The notes under the pieces were generated by a model. That model ran no database searches. It saw only the letters and a program-made list of their open reading frames with translations, and was not told where the DNA came from. 64,000 bases of DNA. It comes from Candidatus Freyarchaeota archaeon. GTDB taxonomy: Archaea; Asgardarchaeota; Jordiarchaeia; Jordiarchaeales; Jordiarchaeaceae. Made by a program: the position numbers and the translations under genes. Of the stretch, positions 41,915 through 51,160 are shown piece after piece (positions within the stretch are counted from its first letter, which is position 1; each line of letters opens with the position of its first letter). The stretch spans positions 1 through 64,000 of the forward strand of contig JAUQZE010000002.1 of the NCBI GenBank assembly GCA_030587365.1, in the 5' to 3' direction.

Positions 41915-42493
41915 TTACTTTTTCGCTCCTTCTATTTTGTGCTCCTCTTCGCCCTTTGAAAACGGGAGTATTAGGGTTCCCCACCATTTGGCGACGAGTT
42001 CATCTCTCTGGTTTGTGATTTCTGAGTAATATGTTAGGTAGCGTTTTCCTCTCTTGATGTATTTGTCATAGGCTTGGGATTTGATTTTTAGCACATCGCC
42101 TTCTCGGACAGGTTCATAGAATTCTATCTTTTGCCCCGGATTAATTGCGCCGGGAGTTCTGATCCAGCTGCCGGAACCGGTACCCGCAATCCAGAAGGTC
42201 ACAGGGGTAATAAACATTGGAGGAGCGAGCAGTCCACCCCAAGGGCTTTCCTTAGCGAATTCTTCATCGTTAAAAACCGGGTTCTCGTCTTGAGTGCACT
42301 CCACATAAGCGTCAATGTCCTCTCTCTTTACCTCAAACTCTCTCCCTCCAAAGCCCTCAGTTCCTATCTCTACATCTTCCCATTTTTCGTATTTGGATTG
42401 ATCCACGAAAAAATCGTATTGAAACTCTTTCTGCTTCTCGGTTTTCTGAAACTTTTTTATTAGCTTTTCTGCTTCTTTAGAAATTTTTACCAA
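41915..42493 (-). CDS. MaoC N-terminal (FAS1-like dehydratase) subunit
   Basis: This 192-residue protein resembles the non-catalytic hot-dog half found in fused MaoC dehydratases: VKREDIDAYVECTQDENPVF, then WGGLLAPPMFITPVTFW and GQKIEFYEPVREGDVLKI. D-ENPVF in place of D-x-N-P-I-H suggests a structural or substrate-binding half. The start is TTG behind GGAGGAAGAG. It lies between a V4R-like gene and the catalytic MaoC subunit in a minus-strand operon. Confidence 0.75.
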   Translation of the reverse strand: MVKISKEAEKLIKKFQKTEKQKEFQYDFFVDQSKYEKWEDVEIGTEGFGGREFEVKREDIDAYVECTQDENPVFNDEEFAKESPWGGLLAPPMFITPVTFWIAGTGSGSWIRTPGAINPGQKIEFYEPVREGDVLKIKSQAYDKYIKRGKRYLTYYSEITNQRDELVAKWWGTLILPFSKGEEEHKIEGAKK

Positions 42494-42536
42494 AACTCTT
42501 CCTCCTCGGTAGATTAATTTAAAAAAGTTATTATAT

Positions 42537-43070
42537 TTAACGGAAAACTATGAACTCGCAGAATTCGTCTCCTTTGGCTCCACACTTGACTTCCTGTGAA
42601 ATAAACGAGGGTTTTCTCTCTTTCTCAGCGAAGTAATTCAGAACGCCTTCTACGGCGTAGCCAAAGGGACAGGACGCCGGAGGCTCCTTTCCTTTAAACC
42701 TAAGGTAGTTGCCAGCCTCTTCGCCATAGAGTGACGAGTAGACCTTGAAGGAAACTCTCGATTCACTGAATTCCGTAATCTCCGGCCGCCCCCATCCTAA
42801 AGCGGCGAAAAATTTTAGAAGGTGCTCCAAGGCGTTTTTGGCTCCGAGGTGCTCGTTTTCCTCTGCTGTCTTCCTGCCATATTTCTCAATGCTACGCCTG
42901 TAAATCGCTGTCATAGTGTCACCGAATCTTTCATAAGGAGCTGCCACAAAAGCTATCGACATGAGCACACTATTAGTAAAAACCATTCTTTCATCTCCGT
43001 AGAGGAGAGAACCATCCTCGGTTATCCTGAGAGAACTAAGAAACTCTTTAACCACCTTCTCAATATCCAT
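42537..43070 (-). CDS. V4R/hydrocarbon-binding domain protein
   Basis: This 177-residue protein ends with the clearest V4R signature in the window: PPASCPFGYAVEGVLNYFAE, then ISQEVKCGAKGDEFCEFIVF. In V4R proteins this E..C...G...C.F.I tail closes a hydrophobic ligand pocket. The N-terminal half (GDTMTAIYRRSIEKYGRKTA) is helical. Its ATG overlaps the stop of the upstream gene (TAATG), so translation is coupled. Its place in an operon with the split hydratase suggests it binds or senses an acyl or aromatic compound; this is inference. Confidence 0.68.
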   Translation of the reverse strand: MDIEKVVKEFLSSLRITEDGSLLYGDERMVFTNSVLMSIAFVAAPYERFGDTMTAIYRRSIEKYGRKTAEENEHLGAKNALEHLLKFFAALGWGRPEITEFSESRVSFKVYSSLYGEEAGNYLRFKGKEPPASCPFGYAVEGVLNYFAEKERKPSFISQEVKCGAKGDEFCEFIVFR

Positions 43071-43663
43071 TACTCCTCACCTCCCACAATCCATTCATCA
43101 TAGTCGTCGCCTAGAGCGAGAAACTTAACCTGTTCGCAAACCAGCTTGGGTATTGGACGCCCACTCCTCTCGATGACCTTTTGAACAGCTCCAATCCAAT
43201 TCGGCCCCCACGAGGATTCGAAGAATGGAAACTCACTTTTGAGATCCTTTATGTTGTCCCTAACCCAAGAAGAAAATAGCTCGTTGTGCATTCGAATAAC
43301 AACCTCGGGTTTTTCCAAGTTCGTTTTGACCGCCTCGGTAAGCCCCCAACCCCTAGGGTTGCTAAACTCGGCATAAGCCTCGAAAACCTTCTCTAGGGGG
43401 ACTCCCCGGTTTATCAACTGGTTCGCCACTGTAGCACCACTAAAACTTATGAAGGGCCAAAGGAGGGTTTTCACAGAGGCACCCATAACTTTAAGTATCT
43501 CCATAAAAATAATCATTAGCCAGCGCTGGGGAACAAAGACGTACCTCACACCCTCGAAGGTCATCTTCCCGTTTTCATCTACCTTAATTTTATCTAAAAT
43601 AGACTTCAAATCGGTCTTTAACTTGTCCAAAGATGGAGGGAAGCCACCCAAGTTCTCAACCAT
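43070..43663 (-). CDS. V4R-like protein lacking the conserved cysteines
   Basis: This protein of about 197 residues is related in plan to the one downstream. It has a helical N-terminal half with VFVPQRWLMIIFMEILKVMG and SFSGATVANQLINRGVPLEK. The C-terminus WIGAVQKVIERSGRPIPKLV, CEQVKFLALGDDYDEWIVGG mirrors the V4R tail, with Asp/Tyr where the last Cys would be. ATG 43661-43663 follows GGAGGTG; an earlier in-frame start does not. It is the first gene of the operon with V4R, FAS1-like and MaoC genes. A heteromeric partner of the next protein is likely. Confidence 0.55.
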   Translation of the reverse strand: MVENLGGFPPSLDKLKTDLKSILDKIKVDENGKMTFEGVRYVFVPQRWLMIIFMEILKVMGASVKTLLWPFISFSGATVANQLINRGVPLEKVFEAYAEFSNPRGWGLTEAVKTNLEKPEVVIRMHNELFSSWVRDNIKDLKSEFPFFESSWGPNWIGAVQKVIERSGRPIPKLVCEQVKFLALGDDYDEWIVGGEE

Positions 43664-44093
43664 ATTAAACACCTCCAAACTTAATACCAAAAATCAGACC
43701 TTAACTTAAGTAATAGAACCAATAATGTATATATTATTTTTGTCAATTTTACAGTTCTCTCAGAAAAGATACCCCACAATGAGTAAAGTGGCAAATCACC
43801 ACCATGATCCAACCGGAGTCTCCGCCACAAACATTTTTCAGAGAAGCGAACATCTTCCATTGAAGATCACGTTTCTCCATAAAAAACCGAAAGGGTAAAT
43901 ATGGACGTTAGTAAGATTGGTTCGAACTAAACGATAAAATAATTAAGTCGCAGATGGTCATAAAACCGACATAAGCTGCGCGTCTTAGACAAATTATGAA
44001 GTCTTTCAGATTTTTTATGACAAATTTTATATACCTTACGATTACAAGTCATGATTGGAGAGGCTCACACAATCCATTATTGGAGGAAGGTAG
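43664..44093. other. Intergenic region
   Basis: 430 bases between divergent genes. It includes A/T-rich promoter-like stretches near 43715-43740 and 44005-44045 and the ribosome site GGAGGAAGGT before 44094. No open frame, RNA or repeat that I would call. Confidence 0.3.
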
Positions 44094-44606
44094 ATGTACA
44101 AAGCAGTGGAGAAAAGGGAAGAAGCAGAATCTCTAGAAACTTTTGAGGAAAAGAGTGCAAAGAGAGTAGAGAGACCCTGCAGAGGCTGTAAAAATCTTAT
44201 AGGAGTATCTATACAGCATGACCTGAACGAATGTGGTAGAGTACAATTAAATTATAATTACTCCTGTAGGGGTGGGCTATTTTTATCAGCCGTATCAAAG
44301 GAAGATGGTGGATGTCCTATTAATTCATTCAAACCTCGAGAGAGTGGAGAAGTAGGATTAACTCCTGAATCGTTAAGTAAGAATGGTTTCAGAAAATTGA
44401 ATTACGAAAACGATTTTGCAAAGAAGCTAGATCCAAATCACCCACAAGCTAAACGTTACGGTGAGATTGTCGTACACCCCGGCGAAGACTTCCTTAGGTT
44501 GGTGTACCAAATCTACGATGTTTGGGTAAATGAAAAAGATGAGAACAGCGGGAAGAACGCGTCGCAAGTGCTGAGACGAGTTCGAGTTAAGGATTCTCAG
44601 CTGTAG
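44094..44606 (+). CDS. Hypothetical Cys-containing protein
   Basis: This 170-residue protein has a charged N-terminal helix (KREEAESLETFEEKSAKRVE) and a Cys-rich block CRGCKNL, DLNECGRVQ, YSCRGG, GGCPINSF. Five to six cysteines with these spacings suggest a zinc or Fe-S site. The C-terminal half is mixed charged. GGAGG lies six bases before the ATG, and the frame has normal composition. I do not recognise the family. It is single, between the V4R/MaoC operon and the amidohydrolase. Confidence 0.55.
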   Translation: MYKAVEKREEAESLETFEEKSAKRVERPCRGCKNLIGVSIQHDLNECGRVQLNYNYSCRGGLFLSAVSKEDGGCPINSFKPRESGEVGLTPESLSKNGFRKLNYENDFAKKLDPNHPQAKRYGEIVVHPGEDFLRLVYQIYDVWVNEKDENSGKNASQVLRRVRVKDSQL

Positions 44607-44858
44607 CTGCAACGATTGCCACCAGACAAACTGCAACGTTGAAACATAACTTGTTCCAAATAATCGGGAAAAGAAGTTATTGAAACATAATTGGTTCTAA
44701 TTTCCTTTTTTGTTAGAAGTATTCTATTTGTGAAACTTATCTTTAAAAAATGAAAATCTACTCAAAGTTTAAAAGTAGCTAACCGTTATAGGCTCCTAGT
44801 AATAAGTGTATTAGAGTTACTCTAAGTACTTCTAGCAAACCTAGTAGGATTGAGTTCT

Positions 44859-45809
44859 ATGATAATTATTGAGGATAGAGAGATTGAAGTCATAGATATT
44901 CATGTACACCCCCCTGATACACTCATGGATCCTGTTCCACCTGGTTTTGATTCCGTGGAGGGAGAACTAATTGCCAGAATGGATGAGGCAGGGGTTGATA
45001 GGGTAGCTCTTCTCGCTTTTGACGTTGACAAAAACGATATTGTAGCAAACCAAGATTTATTCTATAAACCAGTAAGATACACCAGAAACATAGGGGGAGG
45101 AACATTTGGAAGCATACTCATTGAAATTATGTCCTGGTTTGACAGAGTTTACAGATCTGAAGAAGACATAAACAAGTACGTTAAAAAAGATTCTAAAAGG
45201 GTAATTGGTTTTGGTTCCATTAATCCAAAGAGATCGGAGGAAGAGGTTAAAGAAAAGCTGAGAAAAATAAAGGAGTTTGGTTTTAAAGGAATAAAAATGA
45301 TACCCACCTTCCAGTTCTGTAATCCCACAGACGAGTGCTTAAATCCAGTGTATGAATATGCCCAGAAAGAGAAACTAGTGATATTGAGCCATACTGGATG
45401 TGATCCAGGATTATGGGAGTATCCTGATTTTTGTGAAGACGCAAGACCGATTCATTTGGCTGAGGTTGCTGAGAAATATCCGCGTTTGAAAATAGTGGCG
45501 GCTCATCTAGGAAGCTACAGCGCCGAGAACCCGGGAATATGGTTTGAGGAAATGATGCAAGTAGCCGCAGAGCATGATAACATTTACACTGATACATCAG
45601 CTGTTGACCCGGAGCTGGTAAGAAGAGCAGTAGCCAGAATAGGATCTGACAAAATCGTGTACGGAAGCGACTATCCAGTGGTTCTAACCTACTGCGATAG
45701 AACCGTGGGCATGCTACTAAACTTAAACAACATACTAAAACTCGACGTAAGCACAGACGATAAAGAAAAAATTCTGGGAAAAAATGCAAAAAACATACTA
45801 AAACCCTAA
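44859..45809 (+). CDS. Amidohydrolase-2 family metal-dependent hydrolase/decarboxylase
   Basis: This 316-residue TIM-barrel enzyme has VIDIHVHPPDT (metal-binding H-x-H), FKGIKMIPTFQF, LSHTGCDPG, KIVAAHLGSYS and the final metal/catalytic Asp in VYGSDYPVVL. This is the amidohydrolase_2 pattern, found in ACMSD-type decarboxylases and hydrolases of organic acids. ATG 44859 is used; a TTG nine bases upstream overlaps the AGGATTG site. It could take part in breakdown of the compound handled by the MaoC and acyl-CoA synthetase genes, but specificity is not predictable. Confidence 0.78.
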   Translation: MIIIEDREIEVIDIHVHPPDTLMDPVPPGFDSVEGELIARMDEAGVDRVALLAFDVDKNDIVANQDLFYKPVRYTRNIGGGTFGSILIEIMSWFDRVYRSEEDINKYVKKDSKRVIGFGSINPKRSEEEVKEKLRKIKEFGFKGIKMIPTFQFCNPTDECLNPVYEYAQKEKLVILSHTGCDPGLWEYPDFCEDARPIHLAEVAEKYPRLKIVAAHLGSYSAENPGIWFEEMMQVAAEHDNIYTDTSAVDPELVRRAVARIGSDKIVYGSDYPVVLTYCDRTVGMLLNLNNILKLDVSTDDKEKILGKNAKNILKP

Positions 45810-45994
45810 AACAAGGTTTCCCACAAAACTTGGTTATGGGAATTAGGAATTTTGAGGAATCGTAATTTAGAATATTGACACTCCCTTCTATAATGAATGA
45901 TTTTTTATTGTAAAAATTAAATTAGTGTTTGTGATGCCCAGTAGCTTTTAGTAGATGTTGTTTTATCATCAGTTACTTCTCAGATTTTTATGAA

Positions 45995-46450
45995 TTATTT
46001 TTCCTTTTGAGACTTGGAAGCAGATTTGATTCTTTCGAGTAAACCTCGCGTTTTAGTTAGCAGTCCACTTTCATCCAAAAAGTTTTCAATCTGGGGAACG
46101 ATTTTTAGTCTATCTTTCTCACTGAATGGAGCACTTGGATAGATTGATTGTATAAAAGATGAAACACTGTTGATTGCTTTTCGATATTTTTCTATTTTGT
46201 CACCGGATTCTACATGAAAGGCTATGAAAAACTTGGATTCGGTTTTTAATAAAAATTTCGACTTATACATATGAATTGCTTGCAAGTCTCCGCCACCCAT
46301 TCCAAGATCTTTTGCAAAGGTATTTAGTGCCGTTAAGAGACCACTCACAGACAATTCATCAAATTGCTCCAATTGACATGCATCATGACCCACACAATGG
46401 GCGTACACAGGCACACCGCTAATATCAACAACATAAATGTGCAGAATCAT
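45995..46450 (-). CDS. Longin/roadblock-like domain protein
   Basis: This 151-residue protein begins MILHIYVVDISGVPVYAHCV and continues LSVSGLLTALNTFAKDLG, MYKSKFLLKTESKFFIAFHV, then a helical, Lys-rich tail. The strand-strand-helix-strand-strand start is like archaeal longin/roadblock proteins thought to regulate small GTPases. GAGGGTG precedes the ATG. No GTPase gene is nearby. Such proteins are common in Asgard and Thermoproteota genomes, which helps to place the organism. Confidence 0.55.
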   Translation of the reverse strand: MILHIYVVDISGVPVYAHCVGHDACQLEQFDELSVSGLLTALNTFAKDLGMGGGDLQAIHMYKSKFLLKTESKFFIAFHVESGDKIEKYRKAINSVSSFIQSIYPSAPFSEKDRLKIVPQIENFLDESGLLTKTRGLLERIKSASKSQKEK

Positions 46451-46613
46451 AGTAGAACACCCTCTTGAAAAACAGAGCTTTTCTTTCCCATGTTAATATA
46501 CCTTCCATTATATGATGGTTCATCCCTCTAGACGTTAAAAAAATGGAGGAAATTATGGGTTTAATTCGGGATTCACTAAGTGACCGGTCTTCAGTATGCC
46601 TTTTAACTCGGCT

Positions 46614-47159
46614 TCACTCGAAAGTTCTGAATTTACTCTTGGGAGCATTGCATATGGGGCATTTATCAGGAGCGGCACCCTCAACTGTGTGACCGCACAC
46701 CGTGCATATCTGCATCGGGCCTAGTTTGATATCTTTTCCCTGATCCACAGTTTTTTTGGCCTTCTCATACATAGTTTTGTGGATCTTCTCGGCTTCCCAC
46801 GCATATCTGAAACTAGTCTCAGCACCTTTTTCTCCTTGAAATTTGGCTACATCCAAATAGGCGGGGTACATCTCGTTAATTTCGAATGTTTCCCCATCGA
46901 TGCCTGCCTGGAGGTCTTCAGAGGTATTCTTAGTGCCGAAGAGTGCACCTGAGACTACAGTAGCGGCTCCTTTACTCGCTATGTTCCTATAGTGGTTGGT
47001 TGCGTGGACTTCTTCAGCGAAAGCTATCGCGGTGAACAAACGCGCAACATTCGGAAACTTCTCCTTCGCCCTATCCGCATAAATCATGTACCTCATATGG
47101 GCCTGACTCTCACCACCATATGCGCTACGAAGATTGGTTTCAGTCATTTCCCTAACCAT
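46614..47159 (-). CDS. rbr: Rubrerythrin
   Basis: This 181-residue rubrerythrin has a ferritin-like di-iron domain with TETNLRSAYGGESQAHMRY, FAEEVHATNHYRN and AWEAEKIHKTMYEKA (E-x-x-H motifs). A C-terminal rubredoxin domain CTVCGHTVEG...CPICNAPKSKF follows. It removes hydrogen peroxide in anaerobes. The ATG at 47157-47159 gives the usual length; an in-frame start 14 codons earlier adds a Lys-rich stretch with no conserved residues. Single gene. Confidence 0.92.
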   Translation of the reverse strand: MVREMTETNLRSAYGGESQAHMRYMIYADRAKEKFPNVARLFTAIAFAEEVHATNHYRNIASKGAATVVSGALFGTKNTSEDLQAGIDGETFEINEMYPAYLDVAKFQGEKGAETSFRYAWEAEKIHKTMYEKAKKTVDQGKDIKLGPMQICTVCGHTVEGAAPDKCPICNAPKSKFRTFE

Positions 47160-47770
47160 GTGTATCTGCGTCCCCTTTTTCCATTTATTAATGATAAACA
47201 AAGACTCTCGGATTATTTATATATTTTCAACGAATTTAGAGCAAAGTACAATGATTCTGCGAGTTAGTATGTGGTGTTTTTTTATTGTTCTTTTAATTGT
47301 TAATGCCCTCTTTTCTTCCACGTTTCAGAGGATTTTTTGGTGCTTCTCGCCCTTCCAACGCTTGGAATCCCTCTAAACACGGGTTTAAACTCAAAATCGT
47401 CACGGAAAAGCGGATACGAACTAATATAAAAATTAGAGAATACTAAAGTACAGAACTATTGGCAAAGTATTCAGATTTTTAGTTATTTAAAAATAATCTG
47501 CAATAATTTCTTTTTTTAGGGGTTTAAATCGCAAGGGAACCCCATGAATCACACCTTGGGGTATGCAAAAATAAAGCATCACTTCCCCGACAAGCTGCGT
47601 ATCTCGTTCGACACCCGATTCTGAAAAGAATACAAGCTCTGTTATGTATGGTTACGGTTTTTCAAGAGCATAACGGTTCGTTGTCAGAGTAGTTATCAAG
47701 CGCAAAAAAATAAAAGGAGGATAACCAATAATGATTAGTTTAAAAAAAATTGAGGAGAAGAGAAAAGATT
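47160..47770. other. Intergenic region with hairpin and a misplaced ribosome site
   Basis: About 610 bases. GGGGTT at 47519-47524 pairs with AACCCC at 47538-47543. A strong AAGGAGGATAACC near 47713-47725 precedes ATG 47731, which opens a frame different from the transporter; between them lies a run of eight A (near 47740). No RNA gene recognised. Several A/T-rich blocks could be promoters. Confidence 0.35.
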
Positions 47771-49369
47771 ATGCCGAAAAAGAAAGATTCAACCAAAGCG
47801 GAAACAGAGGAGAAAATCCCGGGCAGAAAAAGAAGTATTGCATCCGTCGGTACAGCGTATTTTGTAAACAATGCAGACATGCAGGCACTACCCACCTACT
47901 TCAACTCCATAGGAAGAGAATTCGCAAAAGGACGAACCTCATTAGGCTTCGTAAACACGGTCAGCTCAGTAGTTCAAACAGCCGCACTACCCTTTTGGGG
48001 ATTCCTCTCAGACAAATTCTCCCGCAAAAAGACACTCATCGCAGGCATACTAATATGGGCAACCGCCACCTTCCTAATTTCATTTGCGGGAAGCTTTGAC
48101 CAACTACTATACTTCAGAATCTTAGTAGGGCTAGGACTAGCAACCATAACACCCACAGGCTTCTCAATAATAGTAGACATGTACAAGCCCGAAATCCGAG
48201 GCAGAATGTTCGGTATATTCCAGCTCATGGGATTGCTAGGAATCGTAGTCACAGTACCCATCCTAGGAATGCTGGACGCCCCCAGCCTAACATTTGGAAT
48301 AGAATCCAACCTAACCCAACTGCTCTACCTACAATTCGCAGATTTGTATTTTAATCTCTCACCCGGATTCATGGGCTTGCTAAGGAACGCACTATTTTTG
48401 GACTACTTTCTGAAACAAACAATATACCTAGGCGCATGGAGACAAGGATTTAGGATACTAGCCATAATCAGTTTTGTAATAGCAGGAATTATAGCGGTAT
48501 TCCTAAAAGAGCCAGTACGAGGAGCATCAGAGAAGGAACTAAAAGATGTCATCACAAAAGAAAACGTAGAAAAATACAAAATAGACCGCAAAGCAGCCGG
48601 CAACGTCTTAAGAATCCCCACCATGTGGGTCATCATCGCACAAGGCCTAACAGGATTTTTCCCGTGGATCGTGTACCAGGTTTGGCTTATTTACTGGTTG
48701 GAGAGTGTGCGTTATCTTACTCCAGAGCAGGCTACTTTGGTTTTTGCTATGATTGTTCTTGGTTCAGCTGTTGGTAACGTTATAGGCGGTTTTCTGGGGG
48801 ACAAAGCGGAGGCGCGGTCTCCCAAAAAGGGCAGGATAATTGTGGCGCAAATATCGGTTTTCATTGGTATTCCCATGTCTTGGATTATTTTGTTCGTGGT
48901 ACAGAACTTTATGGTGTTCATGATTTTTGCACTTGTTACAGCGGCTCTGATTAGCTGGGCGGGCCCTGGTGCTGTTACTCCCATTGTCGCGGCTGTTAAC
49001 AAGCCGGAAGTTAGGAGTACGGCGTATTCTTTGGAGCAGATTTTCGAGCAAGGGTTTGGTGCCTTCGCTGCGGTTCTTGTGGGTTTCTTTGCGGATAGTG
49101 TAATAAATGGTGGGATTGCTGGGTTTGCTATGGGTTGGATTAGCCCCTACATTGGTTTATGGCTGATTGTGGGTACTCCAGTGGTGTGGCTTCTGTTTTG
49201 GATGTCTTTGGCAGGTCAAGCTCTAACTTACTCCATGATGATTTTTGTCACAATTCCTTGGGCTTTATGTTTCTTATTCTGGTTCCTGGCTTACAGGTAC
49301 TATCCGAAGGATAGACAAAAGATAGCTGATCTGCTAATGCAGCGGCGAAAAGAAATTGCAAAGAAATAG
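47771..49369 (+). CDS. MFS transporter
   Basis: This protein of about 532 residues starts with a charged N-terminus (MPKKKDSTKAETEEK) and has about twelve hydrophobic helices. The MFS loop GFLSDKFSRKKTLIAGILIW lies between helices 2 and 3, a second copy-like GGFLGDKAEARSPKKGRI lies in the C-terminal half, and RGRMFGIFQLMGL is present. It resembles sugar or organic-acid transporters. The strongest ribosome site (near 47715) leads to an ATG in another frame; an A8 run could hide a frameshift, so the true N-terminus may be longer. The codon style changes near 48660, from A-rich to T/G-rich. Substrate unknown. Confidence 0.85.
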   Translation: MPKKKDSTKAETEEKIPGRKRSIASVGTAYFVNNADMQALPTYFNSIGREFAKGRTSLGFVNTVSSVVQTAALPFWGFLSDKFSRKKTLIAGILIWATATFLISFAGSFDQLLYFRILVGLGLATITPTGFSIIVDMYKPEIRGRMFGIFQLMGLLGIVVTVPILGMLDAPSLTFGIESNLTQLLYLQFADLYFNLSPGFMGLLRNALFLDYFLKQTIYLGAWRQGFRILAIISFVIAGIIAVFLKEPVRGASEKELKDVITKENVEKYKIDRKAAGNVLRIPTMWVIIAQGLTGFFPWIVYQVWLIYWLESVRYLTPEQATLVFAMIVLGSAVGNVIGGFLGDKAEARSPKKGRIIVAQISVFIGIPMSWIILFVVQNFMVFMIFALVTAALISWAGPGAVTPIVAAVNKPEVRSTAYSLEQIFEQGFGAFAAVLVGFFADSVINGGIAGFAMGWISPYIGLWLIVGTPVVWLLFWMSLAGQALTYSMMIFVTIPWALCFLFWFLAYRYYPKDRQKIADLLMQRRKEIAKK

Positions 49370-49574
49370 TACAAGCAAACTATTATCGCAGATTCTTCCC
49401 ATCCCTATTTTTTCTTTTTTATAAGTTAAGCAGCTTAAGAAGTAGATCCGCTAATGCAAGTTCGAGTTTTTGAAATGCGGAAATGGAACACGTTTTGTAG
49501 TGTTTCTGCTTGAAAATTGATTTTATTCTGGAGGTTGGAATTAAAAATTAGGATGGGGAGATATTTTTCGTTGC

Positions 49575-50543
49575 TTAATTTTTTGTTATGTTGTTGTGGA
49601 AATATTTGGGGTTTATTCCATATATTTTGGATGATGTTTGGAGTTTTTTGATAGTGTCTTGGATGGTTTCTTCATTTTCGTGGGCTTTAATCTTCTTCAC
49701 GGCTTCTAAGGCGTCTTCCAGATATTTGATTGCATTCATGTAGTTTTTCAGCTTTGCATACGTTTCTCCAATTCTTCTGAGAATATCTCCTTCCTGTGTC
49801 CGGTTACCTAATTCTTGACGGATGTCTAATGTTTCCTCATAGCACAGAAGTGCATTTTCATAGTCTTCGAACTCATAGTACATGTTTCCAGCGCCTTGAA
49901 GGGACATCGCTTCGCCTTTACGGTTTCCTATTTCTTTCATGACTTTGAACGCTTCAAGGAAGCTTACTAGGGCGGCTGAGTATTTTCCGAGTTTAGCATA
50001 AATTTTTGCAGCCCGTAAGAGTCCTTCACCCTCATCTTCATATTTTCCCAAGTCATGGTTGATTCTTTCTGTTTCTTGGAAGCATCTGAACGCAGAGTAG
50101 TATTTCCCAAGCGTCTCGTATACGGTTCCTATGCCTAAAAGTACTATTCGCTCGCCCTCAAGATCCCCTATTTCACGAGTCAGGCTTAAAGCCTTTTTAA
50201 GATATTTTAGGACTGAAGGATAATTATGTAGTAAAAGGTGTATATGACTTATGCCCATGAGCGTTTCTATTTCTTCTTTACGGTTTCCGGTTTCGCTCAC
50301 TATTTCCAGCTTCTCTTCAAGGTCCTTCAACGCGGCTTGATAGTCCCCAATTTCGTAATGCATCTGGCCCATTTCGGTTAATAAGTTTTGGACCCAGTCC
50401 CTCTTGTTCACTTGTTTTAGAAGGGGTACAGCTTCGTTTAGCAGGTTGACTGCTTTTCTGATCTCGGAGTTATCGTAGGCTTTGAGCCCCTCCTCCACTA
50501 GTTTTTGGGCTCTTAGCTCCAGTGAATCGCCTGCTCTTCCCAT
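49575..50543 (-). CDS. TPR protein (Rapsyn/kinesin-light-chain style repeats)
   Basis: This 322-residue protein consists of about seven 40-residue TPR-type repeats with cores such as LLGIGTVYETLGKYYSAFRC, AAKIYAKLGKYSAALVSFLE and GAGNMYYEFEDYENALLCYE. It has no signal peptide or membrane segment, so it is cytoplasmic. GAGGAG precedes the ATG. Repeat spacing (about 40) is like the C-terminal half of the 803-residue protein at 54.6-57.0 kb and unlike the 34-residue repeats of the proteins at 57-61 kb. Role: protein-protein scaffold; partner unknown. Confidence 0.8.
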   Translation of the reverse strand: MGRAGDSLELRAQKLVEEGLKAYDNSEIRKAVNLLNEAVPLLKQVNKRDWVQNLLTEMGQMHYEIGDYQAALKDLEEKLEIVSETGNRKEEIETLMGISHIHLLLHNYPSVLKYLKKALSLTREIGDLEGERIVLLGIGTVYETLGKYYSAFRCFQETERINHDLGKYEDEGEGLLRAAKIYAKLGKYSAALVSFLEAFKVMKEIGNRKGEAMSLQGAGNMYYEFEDYENALLCYEETLDIRQELGNRTQEGDILRRIGETYAKLKNYMNAIKYLEDALEAVKKIKAHENEETIQDTIKKLQTSSKIYGINPKYFHNNITKN

Positions 50544-50623
50544 GATTTATCTCCTCATTTCCCAAAAGTGGGAAAATTCCCACTTTTACGCATTTACCCA
50601 CATATTTATAAATTTTTGCATAT

Positions 50624-50929
50624 TTAAAGTAACTCCTCAAAAAAGGCTCCAATTACAGAAAAAAGAGGAATGGGGATTTGTTTTTTAAAAATAACTTTAA
50701 TGAAGCCTGATTTCCAGATATCGAAGGAGAAGCGCCATATGTTTAATCTAAACTCCCGCGTACTAACTTGTTGTTGTGGTGGTGGGGCGACTTGGCTTGC
50801 CTCCGCATTCTGCTGCCCGTCTTTTTTTACACGATAGTGTTTAAACCAGATTAGAGGAAAGGAAACAAATAAGCACACGGCGAATAAATGACGGTTGAAA
50901 CTAGGAAACAGGTCTCTCCCCCAACTCAC
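50624..50929 (-). CDS. Possible small membrane protein
   Basis: A 101-codon frame has one clear hydrophobic segment (RHLFAVCLFVSFPLIWF, residues about 13-29), a polar Gln/Pro-rich middle (QVAPPPQQQVSTR) and a second moderately hydrophobic end. No good ribosome site was found and the family is not recognised. It could be real or chance. Confidence 0.25.
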   Translation of the reverse strand: MSWGRDLFPSFNRHLFAVCLFVSFPLIWFKHYRVKKDGQQNAEASQVAPPPQQQVSTREFRLNIWRFSFDIWKSGFIKVIFKKQIPIPLFSVIGAFFEELL

Positions 50930-51160
50930 CCACCACCGTAGACTCGTATGCAGGAAGTGGCGATTAAATATATGGTTCTACCAGCTAGTTTTAGCAGTTT
51001 CAGGGCGATTCTGGCCCAGAGTGGTGTGTCGCCGTAAACGGTGGTGACACTCTCCACAGTGAGTTCGGGAGATTTTGCAGCTAGAGAAATAGCGTACTAG
51101 TCATTAACATTCAAACCTATATCGGTGTCGATGATTATTTTCTTCAATTATTATCAATCC

